From contig NZ_JAHSTV010000011.1 in the NCBI RefSeq assembly GCF_019145235.1, positions 62,001-126,000 of the forward strand: a DNA stretch of 64,000 nt. Direction: 5' to 3'. Every line of letters begins with the position of its first letter. The stretch's first letter is position 1. The translations under genes were made by a program, and so were the position numbers. The notes under the pieces were generated by a model that had not been told where the DNA came from, searched no databases, and was given only the letters and a program-made list of their open reading frames with translations. Positions 33,550-41,627 of this stretch are shown here, piece by piece. Origin of the DNA: Pseudomonas farris (GTDB lineage Bacteria > Pseudomonadota > Gammaproteobacteria > Pseudomonadales > Pseudomonadaceae).

Positions 33550-33657
33550 TCGTTCCCACGCTCTGCGTGGGAATGCATCCCGTGACGCTCTGCGTCACAT
33601 CAACGGCGGACGCAGAGCGTCCATGGCGGCATTCCCACGCAGAGCGTGGGAACGATC
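33548..33657. repeat. Palindromic repeat of the GATCGTTCCCACGCTCTGCG type
   Basis: A third Pseudomonas repeat family. The outer arms (CGTTCCCACGCTCTGCGTGG and complement) enclose a second inner inverted pair (GACGCTCTGCGTC / GACGCAGAGCGTC). An almost identical copy lies at 39446-39549. Confidence 0.88.
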
Positions 33658-33716
33658 GTCTATAGCCGATATATCCCGATCAACAAACTTTTCGTCTACA
33701 AAATCAAAAACATTAT

Positions 33717-33744
33717 TTGCTTTATTTGTATACAAAAGCATAAT
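33717..33744 (+). promoter_or_regulatory. Promoter of the first purine permease with embedded operator
   Basis: -35 TTGCTT (33717-33722), a 16-base spacer and -10 CATAAT (33739-33744). The palindrome TTTGTATACAAA (33725-33736) fills the spacer, a classic position for repression. The same palindrome recurs before uraH and puuE. Confidence 0.6.
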
Positions 33745-33753
33745 TCGCTTCGT

Positions 33754-33828
33754 GCGAGTTCCTGACCATCAGGTCAACAAATTCGCAAGTACCTCAAAGG
33801 GCCGCTGCCACCCTCATGGGTCCGGCCC
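33754..33828 (+). promoter_or_regulatory. Structured 5' leader of the purine permease mRNA
   Basis: Two predicted hairpins between promoter and ribosome site. First, GCGA / TCGC enclosing CCTGA / TCAGG with unpaired GTT and TCAACAAAT. Second, GGGCCG / CGGCCC enclosing ACCC / GGGT with an asymmetric CTGCC internal loop. Stems broken by internal loops resemble riboswitches, but no class was recognised by eye. Confidence 0.4.
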
Positions 33829-33864
33829 TGGAAATAACAATAAAACTCTTGAGGAGTACTCGCT

Positions 33865-35214
33865 GTGGAAAGCCGCAAATCCGAAGCCCCGACGCTGGAA
33901 CTCTCGCCGCCATTACGCAATGGCTGGCTGGAGCGCATCTTCAAACTCAGCTTGCATGGCACCACGGTGAAGACCGAGCTGATCGCCGGTCTGACAACCT
34001 TCATCACCATGGCTTACATCATCTTCGTCAACCCGAACATCATGGCCGATGCCGGCATCGATCACGGGGCGGCGTTCGTCGCCACCTGCATCGCCGCCGC
34101 GCTGGGTTGCCTGCTGATGGGCCTGTACGCCAACTGGCCAGTGGGCCTGGCGCCGGGCATGGGCTTGAACGCGTTCTTCACTTACACCGTGGTCGGCACC
34201 ATGGGCTACAACTGGGAAACCGCCCTCGGTGCGGTGTTCGTTTCCGGTGTGTTGTTCATGTTCCTGACCTTTTCCCGGATTCGCGAATGGCTGCTCAACA
34301 GCATTCCAGTGAGTTTGCGCTTTGCCATGGGCGCCGGTGTGGGCCTGTTTCTGGGGCTGATCGGTTTGAAAACCGCTGGCATCGTTGTCGATAGCCCGGC
34401 CACTCTGATCAAGCTTGGTTCCCTGCGCGAGCCTGGTCCGCTGCTGGCGGCCATCTGCTTCCTGATGATTGCCGTGCTCAGCTACCACAAAGTGTTCGGC
34501 GCGATCCTCATCAGCATCATCACCGTGACCCTGGCCGGTTGGGGCCTGGGTCTGGTGCACTACGAGGGCATCATGTCTGCCCCGCCGAGCCTGGCACCGA
34601 CCTGGATGGCCATGAATGTCGCCGGCGTATTCAACGTCAGCATGATCAGCGTGGTGCTGGCCTTCCTCTTCGTACACATGTTCGACACCGCCGGGACACT
34701 GATGGGCGTCGCCCAGCGCGCCAACCTGGTGAACGCTGACGGCCGGATCGAAAACCTTTCCCGCGCCATGAAAGCCGACAGTGCTTCCAGCGTATTTGGT
34801 GCGGTGGTCGGTGTTCCGCCAGTCACCAGCTATGTGGAAAGTGCCGCTGGTGTAGCAGCGGGTGGTCGGACTGGTCTTACCGCCGTGACCGTAGGTGTGC
34901 TATTTATTGCCGCAATGTTTTTCGCCCCGCTGGCTGGCATGATCCCCGCTTATGCAACCGCAGGTGCACTGATTTATGTGGCGATGCTGATGATGGGCGG
35001 CATGGCGCATATCGAATGGGACGAAGCGACCGACAGCATTCCGGCGATCGTTACCGCGATCATGATGCCGCTGACCTTCTCGGTCGCCGACGGCATCGCG
35101 CTGGGCTTCATCACTTATGTGGCGCTGAAGGCCGGCACCGGTAAGTACAAGGAAATTTCCGTCAGCCTGTGGGTGCTTTGCGCGATCTTCATCGCCAAGT
35201 TCATTTTCTTGTAA
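33865..35214 (+). CDS. NCS2 family purine permease (AzgA-like)
   Basis: A 449-residue inner-membrane transporter with about 13-14 hydrophobic segments. N-terminal TELIAGLTTFITMAYIIFVNPNIM is typical of the AzgA group of adenine/guanine/hypoxanthine permeases, followed by APGMGLNAFFTYTVV and VPPVTSYVESAAGVAAGGRTGL (substrate site). Starts with GTG after GAGGAG. The promoter palindrome is shared with the ureide genes, so it probably imports purines for that pathway. Ends in a strong terminator. Confidence 0.93.
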   Translation: MESRKSEAPTLELSPPLRNGWLERIFKLSLHGTTVKTELIAGLTTFITMAYIIFVNPNIMADAGIDHGAAFVATCIAAALGCLLMGLYANWPVGLAPGMGLNAFFTYTVVGTMGYNWETALGAVFVSGVLFMFLTFSRIREWLLNSIPVSLRFAMGAGVGLFLGLIGLKTAGIVVDSPATLIKLGSLREPGPLLAAICFLMIAVLSYHKVFGAILISIITVTLAGWGLGLVHYEGIMSAPPSLAPTWMAMNVAGVFNVSMISVVLAFLFVHMFDTAGTLMGVAQRANLVNADGRIENLSRAMKADSASSVFGAVVGVPPVTSYVESAAGVAAGGRTGLTAVTVGVLFIAAMFFAPLAGMIPAYATAGALIYVAMLMMGGMAHIEWDEATDSIPAIVTAIMMPLTFSVADGIALGFITYVALKAGTGKYKEISVSLWVLCAIFIAKFIFL

Positions 35215-35248
35215 GCCGTCTACGTTTCAAAAACAGTGTTTCAAATCA

Positions 35249-35275
35249 GCCTCACCCCGTCGGGTGAGGCTTTTG
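35249..35275 (+). terminator. Rho-independent terminator after the purine permease
   Basis: Stem GCCTCACCC / GGGTGAGGC followed by TTTTG. Confidence 0.85.
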
Positions 35276-35293
35276 TGCAAATGGAGGAAAGTG

Positions 35294-35920
35294 ATGAGTC
35301 TGGAAACCTGGCTGCTGTTCAGCGGCGCTGCGCTGGTGGTGATCCTGATCCCGGGGCCACTGTCTTTGCTGATGATCAGCAACAGTCTGAATTACGGTTT
35401 GCGCCGTTCTTACCCAGCGTTTCTGGGCGGCGTGATTGCGTCGATCTGCCTGCTCAGTGCTTCGGCTTTGGGTCTGGGCGCATTGTTGCTGGCGTCGGAA
35501 CAGCTGTTCAGCGCCCTGAAAATCGTCGGCGCGCTGTACCTGTTTTATCTCGCCTGGCAGAGCTGGCAGCAATCGCGCCTGCCAACCCAAGGCGCCGAAG
35601 TGCCCCAGGCTGCACCAGTGCCGCGCTTTCGCGCACTGTTCGGGCGCGCGTTCATGCTCGGCGCGAGCAATCCGAAAGACATTTTGTTCTTCGCCGCTTT
35701 CCTGCCGCAGTTTTTGAGTGCCGAGCAACCCTTCTTGCCGCAGTTACTGGTGATGATTGCCACCTGGACCGTGCTGGATCTGCTGTGCAAATTGGCTTAT
35801 GGGCTGGGTGCTCACGGCGCGGCGCAGTATCTGCGCAGCGGCAAGGGGCAGAGTTGGTTTAACCGGGTGAGTGCGGGGTTGTTCAGTGGTGCCGGCGCGG
35901 CTTCGTTGTTGAGTCGTTAA
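35294..35920 (+). CDS. LysE family amino-acid exporter
   Basis: A 208-residue inner-membrane protein with about six transmembrane helices, beginning with the LysE/RhtB signature LLFSGAALVVILIPGPLSLLMISNSLNYG and containing GASNPKDILFFAAFLPQF. Exports amino acids or related metabolites; cargo unknown. ATG 35294 follows GGAGG. Separated from the permease by a terminator, so an independent unit. Confidence 0.9.
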   Translation: MSLETWLLFSGAALVVILIPGPLSLLMISNSLNYGLRRSYPAFLGGVIASICLLSASALGLGALLLASEQLFSALKIVGALYLFYLAWQSWQQSRLPTQGAEVPQAAPVPRFRALFGRAFMLGASNPKDILFFAAFLPQFLSAEQPFLPQLLVMIATWTVLDLLCKLAYGLGAHGAAQYLRSGKGQSWFNRVSAGLFSGAGAASLLSR

Positions 35921-35929
35921 AAGCAAAAG

Positions 35930-36024
35930 CTTCGCGAGCAAGCCCGCTCCCACATTTGATCTCTGCCGGTCACAAATAATGTATACGCAGAAGATCCAGT
36001 GTGGGAGCGGGCTTGCTCGCGAAG
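35930..36024. repeat. Paired REP element
   Basis: Inverted CTTCGCGAGCAAGCCCGCTC and complement around a 50-base spacer. Confidence 0.88.
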
Positions 36025-36054
36025 GCGTCATCAGCAACACCACATATCTCAGGG

Positions 36055-36085
36055 CAAAAAAAAAGCCCGCAGTGTGAGCGGGCGA
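36055..36085 (-). terminator. Rho-independent terminator of uraH
   Basis: Minus-strand stem GCCCGC / GCGGGC with a seven-base loop and nine T. Confidence 0.85.
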
Positions 36086-36129
36086 AAGACCAAAGAAGCT
36101 ATATGCGCAGGATTCTTGGGGGGAAAGTC

Positions 36130-36483
36130 CTAGCTTCCTCTGTAGGTCGAATAGCTATACGGCGAAATCAACAACGGCACATGGTAGTGATCCTGTTCCG
36201 CAGAGATGCCGAAACGCAGCACCACCACATCCAGGAACGCAGGCTCAGGCAGCTGAACCCCACGGGCGCGGTAGTAATCACCCGCATGAAACTGAAGCTG
36301 ATAAACCCCGGACCGATAGTCATCGCCTTGCAGCAGCGGCGCATCGACACGGCCATCGCTGTTGGTGAGCGCAGTGGCGACCCATTCCAGCTGCGAACCT
36401 TCAACGCGGTACAACTCGACCTTGATCGAACTGCCCGGGCAACCGTGTGCAGCGTCCAAAACGTGTGTAGTCAAACGTCCCAT
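36130..36483 (-). CDS. uraH: 5-hydroxyisourate hydrolase
   Basis: A 117-residue transthyretin-related enzyme hydrolysing 5-hydroxyisourate to OHCU, the second step of urate breakdown. N-terminal RLTTHVLDAAHGCPG and the C-terminal signature YSYSTYRGS are both intact. No signal peptide, so cytoplasmic. Divergent from puuE across a 435-base regulatory region with a TTGTACACAA operator on its own promoter side. Confidence 0.95.
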   Translation of the reverse strand: MGRLTTHVLDAAHGCPGSSIKVELYRVEGSQLEWVATALTNSDGRVDAPLLQGDDYRSGVYQLQFHAGDYYRARGVQLPEPAFLDVVVLRFGISAEQDHYHVPLLISPYSYSTYRGS

Positions 36484-36613
36484 TGATTCTGCGCGCCTGC
36501 CTGCGTGGAGCAGTCAGACCTCGCGCCTCCCGAAGCCAGTTGAAAAGGAGACCGCACCGTTTCGGAGCACGAAAAGCTGCGGCGAGCGACTGATTAAGAC
36601 ATTTTTCAAAAAA

Positions 36614-36625
36614 ATTGTACACAAT
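36614..36625. promoter_or_regulatory. Ureide operator, uraH side
   Basis: ATTGTACACAAT, a perfect palindrome. On the minus strand it contains the -10-like TACAAT, so a bound repressor would block uraH transcription. Confidence 0.6.
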
Positions 36626-36728
36626 AAAAACGACATTTTTACCGCTACCACCGTCATTCAGCCTTTGGCAGCGAATCTTGCGCCAAACCATAAGATCAAA
36701 GGACCTCTTATCCATTAGCTGACCAGTC

Positions 36729-36744
36729 AGGCAGGTTTCTTGCA
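36729..36744 (+). promoter_or_regulatory. Candidate sigma-54 promoter of puuE
   Basis: AGGCAGGTTTCTTGCA has GG-N10-GC spacing and a good -12 (TTGCA) but only a partial -24 (AGGCAG instead of TGGCAC). Confidence 0.4.
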
Positions 36745-36789
36745 ATACTCTCCAAAGAGGGCAGTCAGTGAAAAATGCAAAAAATCAGG

Positions 36790-36820
36790 CTTACAAAGTG
36801 AATATAAAGTTGTATACAAT
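36790..36820 (+). promoter_or_regulatory. puuE sigma-70 promoter with operator
   Basis: -35 CTTACA (36790-36795), 17-base spacer, -10 TATACA (36813-36818). The palindrome TTGTATACAA (36810-36819) covers the -10. Confidence 0.55.
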
Positions 36821-36918
36821 CACTCCATCACTGTGACGCCAGCCTGCCCTCTCATCGCCAGGCCGCCACACACACCCTGACTTTGAATAAGTCGACACGA
36901 ACAAGAAGGAAGACTGCA

Positions 36919-37845
36919 GTGAGCGCTGACTATCCACGCGACCTGATCGGTTACGGCAGTAACCCTCCTCACCCACACTGGCCGGGCAATGCCCGGATCG
37001 CGCTGTCCTTCGTGCTCAACTACGAGGAAGGTGGCGAGCGCAATATCCTGCACGGCGATAAAGAGTCCGAAGCTTTCCTCTCGGAGATGGTTTCGGCGCA
37101 GCCGCTGCAAGGCGAGCGCAACATGAGCATGGAATCCCTCTACGAGTATGGCAGCCGTGCCGGCGTCTGGCGGATTCTGAAACTGTTCAAGGAATTCGAC
37201 ATCCCGCTGACCATCTTCGCCGTGGCCATGGCCGCCCAGCGCCACCCGGACGTGATCCGCGCGATGGTCGAGGCCGGTCACGAGATCTGCAGCCACGGCT
37301 ATCGCTGGATCGACTACCAATACATGGACGAAGCGCAGGAACGCGAGCACATGCTCGAAGCGATCCGCATCCTCACCGAAATCACCGGCGAGCGCCCACT
37401 GGGTTGGTATACCGGCCGCACCGGCCCGAACACCCGTCGGCTGGTGATGGAAGAAGGCGGTTTCCTCTACGACTGTGACACCTACGACGACGACCTGCCC
37501 TACTGGGAACCGAACAACCCGACCGGCAAGGCGCATTTGGTGATCCCGTACACCCTGGACACCAACGACATGCGCTTCACCCAGGTCCAGGGTTTCAACA
37601 AGGGCGACGATTTCTTTGAGTACCTGAAAGACGCCTTCGATGTGCTGTACGCCGAAGGCGCCGAAGCACCGAAGATGTTGTCGATCGGCCTGCACTGCCG
37701 GCTGATCGGCCGTCCGGCGCGCCTGGCCTCGCTCAAACGCTTTATCGAATACGCTAAAAGTCATGAACAGGTGTGGTTCAGCCGTCGCGTCGACATCGCC
37801 CGTCACTGGCACGAAACCCACCCGTATCAAGGGGCCGCGAAATGA
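36919..37845 (+). CDS. puuE: Allantoinase, polysaccharide-deacetylase type
   Basis: A 308-residue enzyme hydrolysing allantoin to allantoate. It belongs to the PuuE (deacetylase-fold) class rather than the amidohydrolase class: YPRDLIGYGSNPPHPHWPGNARIALSFVLNYEEG at the N-terminus, HEICSHGYRWIDYQ carrying metal-binding histidines, and GWYTGRTGPNTRRL. GTG start at 36919 with AAGGAAG upstream. First gene of puuE-uraD, overlapping uraD by 4 bases. Confidence 0.95.
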   Translation: MSADYPRDLIGYGSNPPHPHWPGNARIALSFVLNYEEGGERNILHGDKESEAFLSEMVSAQPLQGERNMSMESLYEYGSRAGVWRILKLFKEFDIPLTIFAVAMAAQRHPDVIRAMVEAGHEICSHGYRWIDYQYMDEAQEREHMLEAIRILTEITGERPLGWYTGRTGPNTRRLVMEEGGFLYDCDTYDDDLPYWEPNNPTGKAHLVIPYTLDTNDMRFTQVQGFNKGDDFFEYLKDAFDVLYAEGAEAPKMLSIGLHCRLIGRPARLASLKRFIEYAKSHEQVWFSRRVDIARHWHETHPYQGAAK

Positions 37846-38357
37846 GCCACTTCCAAACCCTGAAGCCCTCGACCCTGAGCCGCGACGCGTTTGTCGCCGC
37901 CTTCGCCGACATCTACGAACACTCGCCATGGGTGGCCGAAAAGGCCTTCGACCTGGGCCAGGACGCTTCGATCGACGAGATCGAAACCCTGCACCAGCGC
38001 ATGAGCGACATCCTGTTGAGCGCTGATCACGCAAGCCAACTGGCCCTGATCAACGCTCACCCGGACCTGGCCGGCAAAGCCGCCGTCCAAGGCCAGCTTA
38101 CCGCAGCCAGCACTGAAGAACAGTCTGGCGCGGGTATTCACCAATGCACGGCCGAAGAGTTCCAGCGCTTCACCGAGCTGAACGACGCCTACAAGGCCAA
38201 GTTCAAGTTTCCCTTCATCATGGCGGTAAAAGGCAGCAACCGGCATCAGATCCTCGCGGCGTTCGAAACGCGCATTCACAACTCGGTCGACACCGAATTC
38301 AAATGCGCGCTGGCGGAGATCAACAAGATCGCTTTGTTCCGTTTACTGACCCTATAG
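37842..38357 (+). CDS. uraD: 2-oxo-4-hydroxy-4-carboxy-5-ureidoimidazoline decarboxylase
   Basis: A 171-residue helical enzyme decarboxylating OHCU to S-allantoin. Family features: PSTLSRDAFVAAFADIYEHSPWVAE near the start, LINAHPDLAGKAA with the catalytic His, and FKFPFIMAVKGSNRHQIL. Start codon overlaps the puuE stop (ATGA), so the two are translationally coupled. Fills the step between UraH and PuuE. Confidence 0.95.
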   Translation: MSHFQTLKPSTLSRDAFVAAFADIYEHSPWVAEKAFDLGQDASIDEIETLHQRMSDILLSADHASQLALINAHPDLAGKAAVQGQLTAASTEEQSGAGIHQCTAEEFQRFTELNDAYKAKFKFPFIMAVKGSNRHQILAAFETRIHNSVDTEFKCALAEINKIALFRLLTL

Positions 38358-38444
38358 CGAGCCTTGCCCGAGTGTTCAAAACGCGAAATCACCCAGGGCA
38401 CTGCGAGCATCCCAAGCCAACTTATTTAAAGGCAGACAAGAAGA

Positions 38445-39440
38445 ATGAAAGCTTACGCCGTACCTTTCGAGAAGTTCGTCAACCTGGCCGACGCCCGTCT
38501 GGGCACCAAAATCATCTCGGTCACCGATGACTGGTTCGCAGACGCCAACCGTCTGTTCCAACCGACCCCGGCCGTGTGGAAGGAGGGCGTGTTCGATGAC
38601 AACGGCAAGTGGATGGACGGCTGGGAGTCGCGCCGCAAGCGCTTCGAAGGCTACGACAGCGCGGTGATCCGCCTGGGCGTACCGGGCTCGATCAAAGGCG
38701 TGGACATCGACACTTCATTCTTCACCGGCAACTTCCCGCCGTCGGCCTCCCTGGAAGCCTGCTTCCTGGCCTCGGGCGAGCCGGACGAAAACACCCAGTG
38801 GACTGAAGTGCTGTCGGCCGTCGAGTTGCAAGGCAACAGCCACCACTACCATGAAATCAACAACGACCAGGCGTTCAGCCACCTGCGTTTCAACATCTAC
38901 CCGGATGGCGGCGTCGCCCGTCTGCGTGTGTACGGCATTCCGTTCCGCGACTGGTCAGCTGTGGGCGACAACGAACAGGTCGACCTGGCCGCAGCTCTGA
39001 ACGGTGGCCGTGCGCTGGCCTGCTCCGACGAACACTTCGGCCGCATGAGCAACATCCTCAACCCGGGCCGTGGCATCAACATGGGCGACGGCTGGGAAAC
39101 CGCACGTCGTCGTACGCCGGGCAATGACTGGGTGATCGTCGCGCTGGGCCATGCGGGCGAGATCGAAAAAGTCATCGTCGACACCCTGCACTTCAAAGGC
39201 AACTACCCGGACACCTGTTCGATCCAGGGTGCATTCGTGAAGGGTGGCACCGACAGCCAGATCGAAACCCAATCGCTGTTCTGGCGTGAACTGTTGCCAA
39301 GCCAGAAGCTGGAAATGCACGCCGAACACACCTTCGCCGAGCAGATCAAGGCGCTGGGCCCGATCACCCACATCCGCCTGAACGTGTTCCCGGATGGGGG
39401 CGTGAGCCGCCTGCGGGTATTGGGCAAGGTCGCGAAGTAA
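38445..39440 (+). CDS. alc: Allantoicase
   Basis: A 331-residue enzyme splitting allantoate into ureidoglycolate and urea. It contains the characteristic internal duplication of two similar jelly-roll halves: each has a DSAVIRLG/WVIVALG strand, a FKGNYP/FTGNFP turn and a terminal PDGG(V)xRLRV (YPDGGVARLRVYG near 168; FPDGGVSRLRVLG near 323). Full length. 87 bases after uraD, probably in the same transcript. Confidence 0.95.
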   Translation: MKAYAVPFEKFVNLADARLGTKIISVTDDWFADANRLFQPTPAVWKEGVFDDNGKWMDGWESRRKRFEGYDSAVIRLGVPGSIKGVDIDTSFFTGNFPPSASLEACFLASGEPDENTQWTEVLSAVELQGNSHHYHEINNDQAFSHLRFNIYPDGGVARLRVYGIPFRDWSAVGDNEQVDLAAALNGGRALACSDEHFGRMSNILNPGRGINMGDGWETARRRTPGNDWVIVALGHAGEIEKVIVDTLHFKGNYPDTCSIQGAFVKGGTDSQIETQSLFWRELLPSQKLEMHAEHTFAEQIKALGPITHIRLNVFPDGGVSRLRVLGKVAK

Positions 39441-39445
39441 CACCC

Positions 39446-39549
39446 GATCGCTCCCACGCTCTGCGTGGGAATGCATACCGTGACGCTCCGCGTCACAGTG
39501 GACGCGGAGCGTCCATGGCGGCGTTCCCACGCAGAGCGTGGGAACGATC
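39446..39549. repeat. Palindromic repeat, second copy of the GATCGTTCCCACG type
   Basis: Nearly identical to 33548-33657, here placed between alc and allA inside the ureide operon, where the RNA hairpin could modulate downstream expression. Confidence 0.85.
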
Positions 39550-39575
39550 AAATTATAAAGACTAAGAAGACCAGC

Positions 39576-40079
39576 ATGCGCACATTGACGATTGAACCGC
39601 TGACCAAAGAAGCCTTCGCCCCTTTCGGTGACGTGATCGAAACCGACGGCAGCGATCACTTCATGATCAACAATGGTTCGACCATGCGCTTTCACAAACT
39701 GGCTGTGGTCGAAACCGCCACGCCAGAGGACAAGGCGATCATCAGCATCTTCCGCGCCGACGCGCAGGACATGCCGCTGACCGTCTGCATGCTGGAGCGT
39801 CACCCGCTGGGCAGCCAGGCTTTCATTCCGCTGCTCGGCAACCCCTTTCTGATCGTGGTCGCGCCACTTGGCGATGAACCTGTATCAGGCTTGGTCCGCG
39901 CCTTCGTCACCAACGGCAGGCAGGGCATTAATTACCATCGCGGCGTTTGGCACCACCCGGTGCTGACGATCGAAAAGCGGGATGACTTCCTGGTGGTTGA
40001 TCGCAGTGGCACAGGCAACAACTGCGATGAGCATTTTTTCAAAGAGGATGAGCGTTTGATCCTCGCCCCCCACCAATAA
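39576..40079 (+). CDS. allA: Ureidoglycolate lyase
   Basis: A 167-residue cupin-fold enzyme converting ureidoglycolate to glyoxylate and urea. Start MRTLTIEPLTKEAFAPFGDVIE; the conserved NYHRGVWHHPVL near 130 is the family signature. ATG 39576 follows AAGAAG. Completes the urate-to-glyoxylate pathway. Confidence 0.94.
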   Translation: MRTLTIEPLTKEAFAPFGDVIETDGSDHFMINNGSTMRFHKLAVVETATPEDKAIISIFRADAQDMPLTVCMLERHPLGSQAFIPLLGNPFLIVVAPLGDEPVSGLVRAFVTNGRQGINYHRGVWHHPVLTIEKRDDFLVVDRSGTGNNCDEHFFKEDERLILAPHQ

Positions 40080-40129
40080 GAGAAGGTCTGATCACTCGAC
40101 AACAGAGTGACAGGCGAGAGGTAAAGACT

Positions 40130-41434
40130 GTGGAAGCACATCTGTTGGAATGGCTGAACCTGAGCGTGCGCTGGGTTCACATGATTACTGGCGTGGCCTG
40201 GATCGGCGCGTCGTTCTATTTCGTCTGGCTGGAAAACAACCTCAATCGGGTCAACCCGAAAAACGGGCTGGCGGGCGATTTGTGGGCGATCCACGGCGGC
40301 GGTATCTATCACCTGGAAAAATACAAACTGGCTCCACCGACCATGCCGGACAACCTGCACTGGTTCAAATGGGAAGCCTACTTCACCTGGCTGTCGGGGG
40401 TCGCACTGCTGTGCGTGGTGTTCTACTCCAACCCGACGCTGTACTTGCTCGCTCCGGGCAGCAGCCTGACCGGCCCTGAAGGTGTTCTGCTGGGCATCGG
40501 TTCGCTGTTCGTCGGCTGGTTTGTCTACTCCTTCCTCTGCGACTCGGCCCTGGGCAAACGCCCTGCCCTGCTAGGCGCAATCCTGTTCGTGCTGATCATT
40601 GGCGCCGCTTACGGCTTCAGCAAAGTGTTCAGCGGTCGTGGTGCGTACCTGCACGTCGGCGCGATCATCGGCACCATCATGGTCGGCAACGTGTTCCGTA
40701 TCATCATGCCGGCGCAGCGCGCCTTGGTGGCGGCGATCGCCGAGAACCGCACGCCCGATCCGGCGCTGCCGGCCAAAGGCTTGCTGCGTTCGCGCCACAA
40801 CAACTACTTCACCTTGCCGGTGCTGTTCATCATGATCAGCAACCACTTCCCGAGCACCTACGGCAGCCAATACAACTGGCTGATCCTGGCCGGGATCGCG
40901 GTACTGGCGGTGTTGGTGCGTCACTACTTCAACACCCGTCATGACAGCCACAAGTTTGCCTGGACCCTGCCCGTTGCGGCGGTCGGCATGATCTGCCTGG
41001 CCTACGTGACCGGGCCGGCACCGATGTCCAGCGCACCGGAAGTGGCCAAGGCGCCTGGGACCATCGAGTACCAGCCGCTGCCGGAAACGGCCCTTGGTGG
41101 TGGCAAGAAACCGGCTGAAGCTGCACCCGCGGCGGCCCCTGAAACTGCACCCGCCCAGGCATCAAATGCCGGTCCTGCCTTCGACAAGGTGCACGACGTG
41201 ATCCAGGAACGCTGCACGGTCTGCCATTCGGCCAAACCCACCAGCCCGCTGTTCAGCGCAGCGCCCGCGGGCGTGATGTTCGATACCCCGGAGCAGATCA
41301 AGCTCCAGGCCCCGCGCATCCAGGCCCAGGCTGTTGCCAGCCAGATCATGCCACTGGGCAACATCACCCAGATGACCCAACAGGAACGTGACTTGATTGG
41401 TGCGTGGATTGTTCAGGGGGCCCAAACCCAATAA
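40130..41434 (+). CDS. puuD: Membrane urate hydroxylase with C-terminal cytochrome c
   Basis: A 434-residue protein. The N-terminal membrane domain has about eight helices, starting WLNLSVRWVHMITGVAWIGASFYFVWLENNL, and is followed by an Ala/Pro linker (about 310-350). A monohaem cytochrome c tail carries CTVCH at 362-366. This fusion is the PuuD type of urate oxidase that passes electrons to a c-type cytochrome instead of making peroxide. GTG start with AGAGG. It catalyses the first committed step, urate to 5-hydroxyisourate. Confidence 0.94.
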   Translation: MEAHLLEWLNLSVRWVHMITGVAWIGASFYFVWLENNLNRVNPKNGLAGDLWAIHGGGIYHLEKYKLAPPTMPDNLHWFKWEAYFTWLSGVALLCVVFYSNPTLYLLAPGSSLTGPEGVLLGIGSLFVGWFVYSFLCDSALGKRPALLGAILFVLIIGAAYGFSKVFSGRGAYLHVGAIIGTIMVGNVFRIIMPAQRALVAAIAENRTPDPALPAKGLLRSRHNNYFTLPVLFIMISNHFPSTYGSQYNWLILAGIAVLAVLVRHYFNTRHDSHKFAWTLPVAAVGMICLAYVTGPAPMSSAPEVAKAPGTIEYQPLPETALGGGKKPAEAAPAAAPETAPAQASNAGPAFDKVHDVIQERCTVCHSAKPTSPLFSAAPAGVMFDTPEQIKLQAPRIQAQAVASQIMPLGNITQMTQQERDLIGAWIVQGAQTQ

Positions 41435-41446
41435 GCAACACGCCGT

Positions 41447-41579
41447 TGTGGCGAGGGGGCTTGCCCCCGTTCGAACGCGAAGCGGTCGCAAAACCAGAGG
41501 ATGCGGTCCTCCAGATAGGACGCGGTTGTTGGTTTTGGGGCTGCTCCGCAGCCCAACGGGGGCAAGCCCCCTCGCCACA
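41447..41579. repeat. Inverted repeat of the GTGGCGAGGGGGCTTGCCCC type
   Basis: Arms GTGGCGAGGGGGCTTGCCCC and complement about 90 bases apart, with an inner GGGGCTGC/GCAGCCC hairpin. A fourth repeat type; a short relative is at 52685-52712. Confidence 0.85.
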
Positions 41580-41627
41580 GGTCCACCTGACACAAATCAC
41601 AAGAATAAAAAAGATCCGAGGTGTTGC

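Larger units (their letters stand above)
36484..36918. other. Divergent uraH/puuE regulatory region
   Basis: Contains two copies of the ureide palindrome (36614-36625 and 36809-36820), an NtrC-like site (GCACCGTTTCGGAGC, 36554-36568) and a sigma-54-like element (36729-36744). No gene. Confidence 0.6.

Noticed and set aside
36664..36682. A second sigma-54-like element, TTTGGCAGCGAATCTTGCG, upstream of puuE
   Set aside because: The GG and GC are 11 bases apart instead of 10; sigma-54 promoters do not tolerate this well. It may instead be an inverted repeat TTGGC-N12-GCCAA.
37842..38357. A long N-terminal extension of UraD from 37773
   Set aside because: The extension is out-of-frame puuE sequence; ATG 37842 overlaps the puuE stop and matches the family start.
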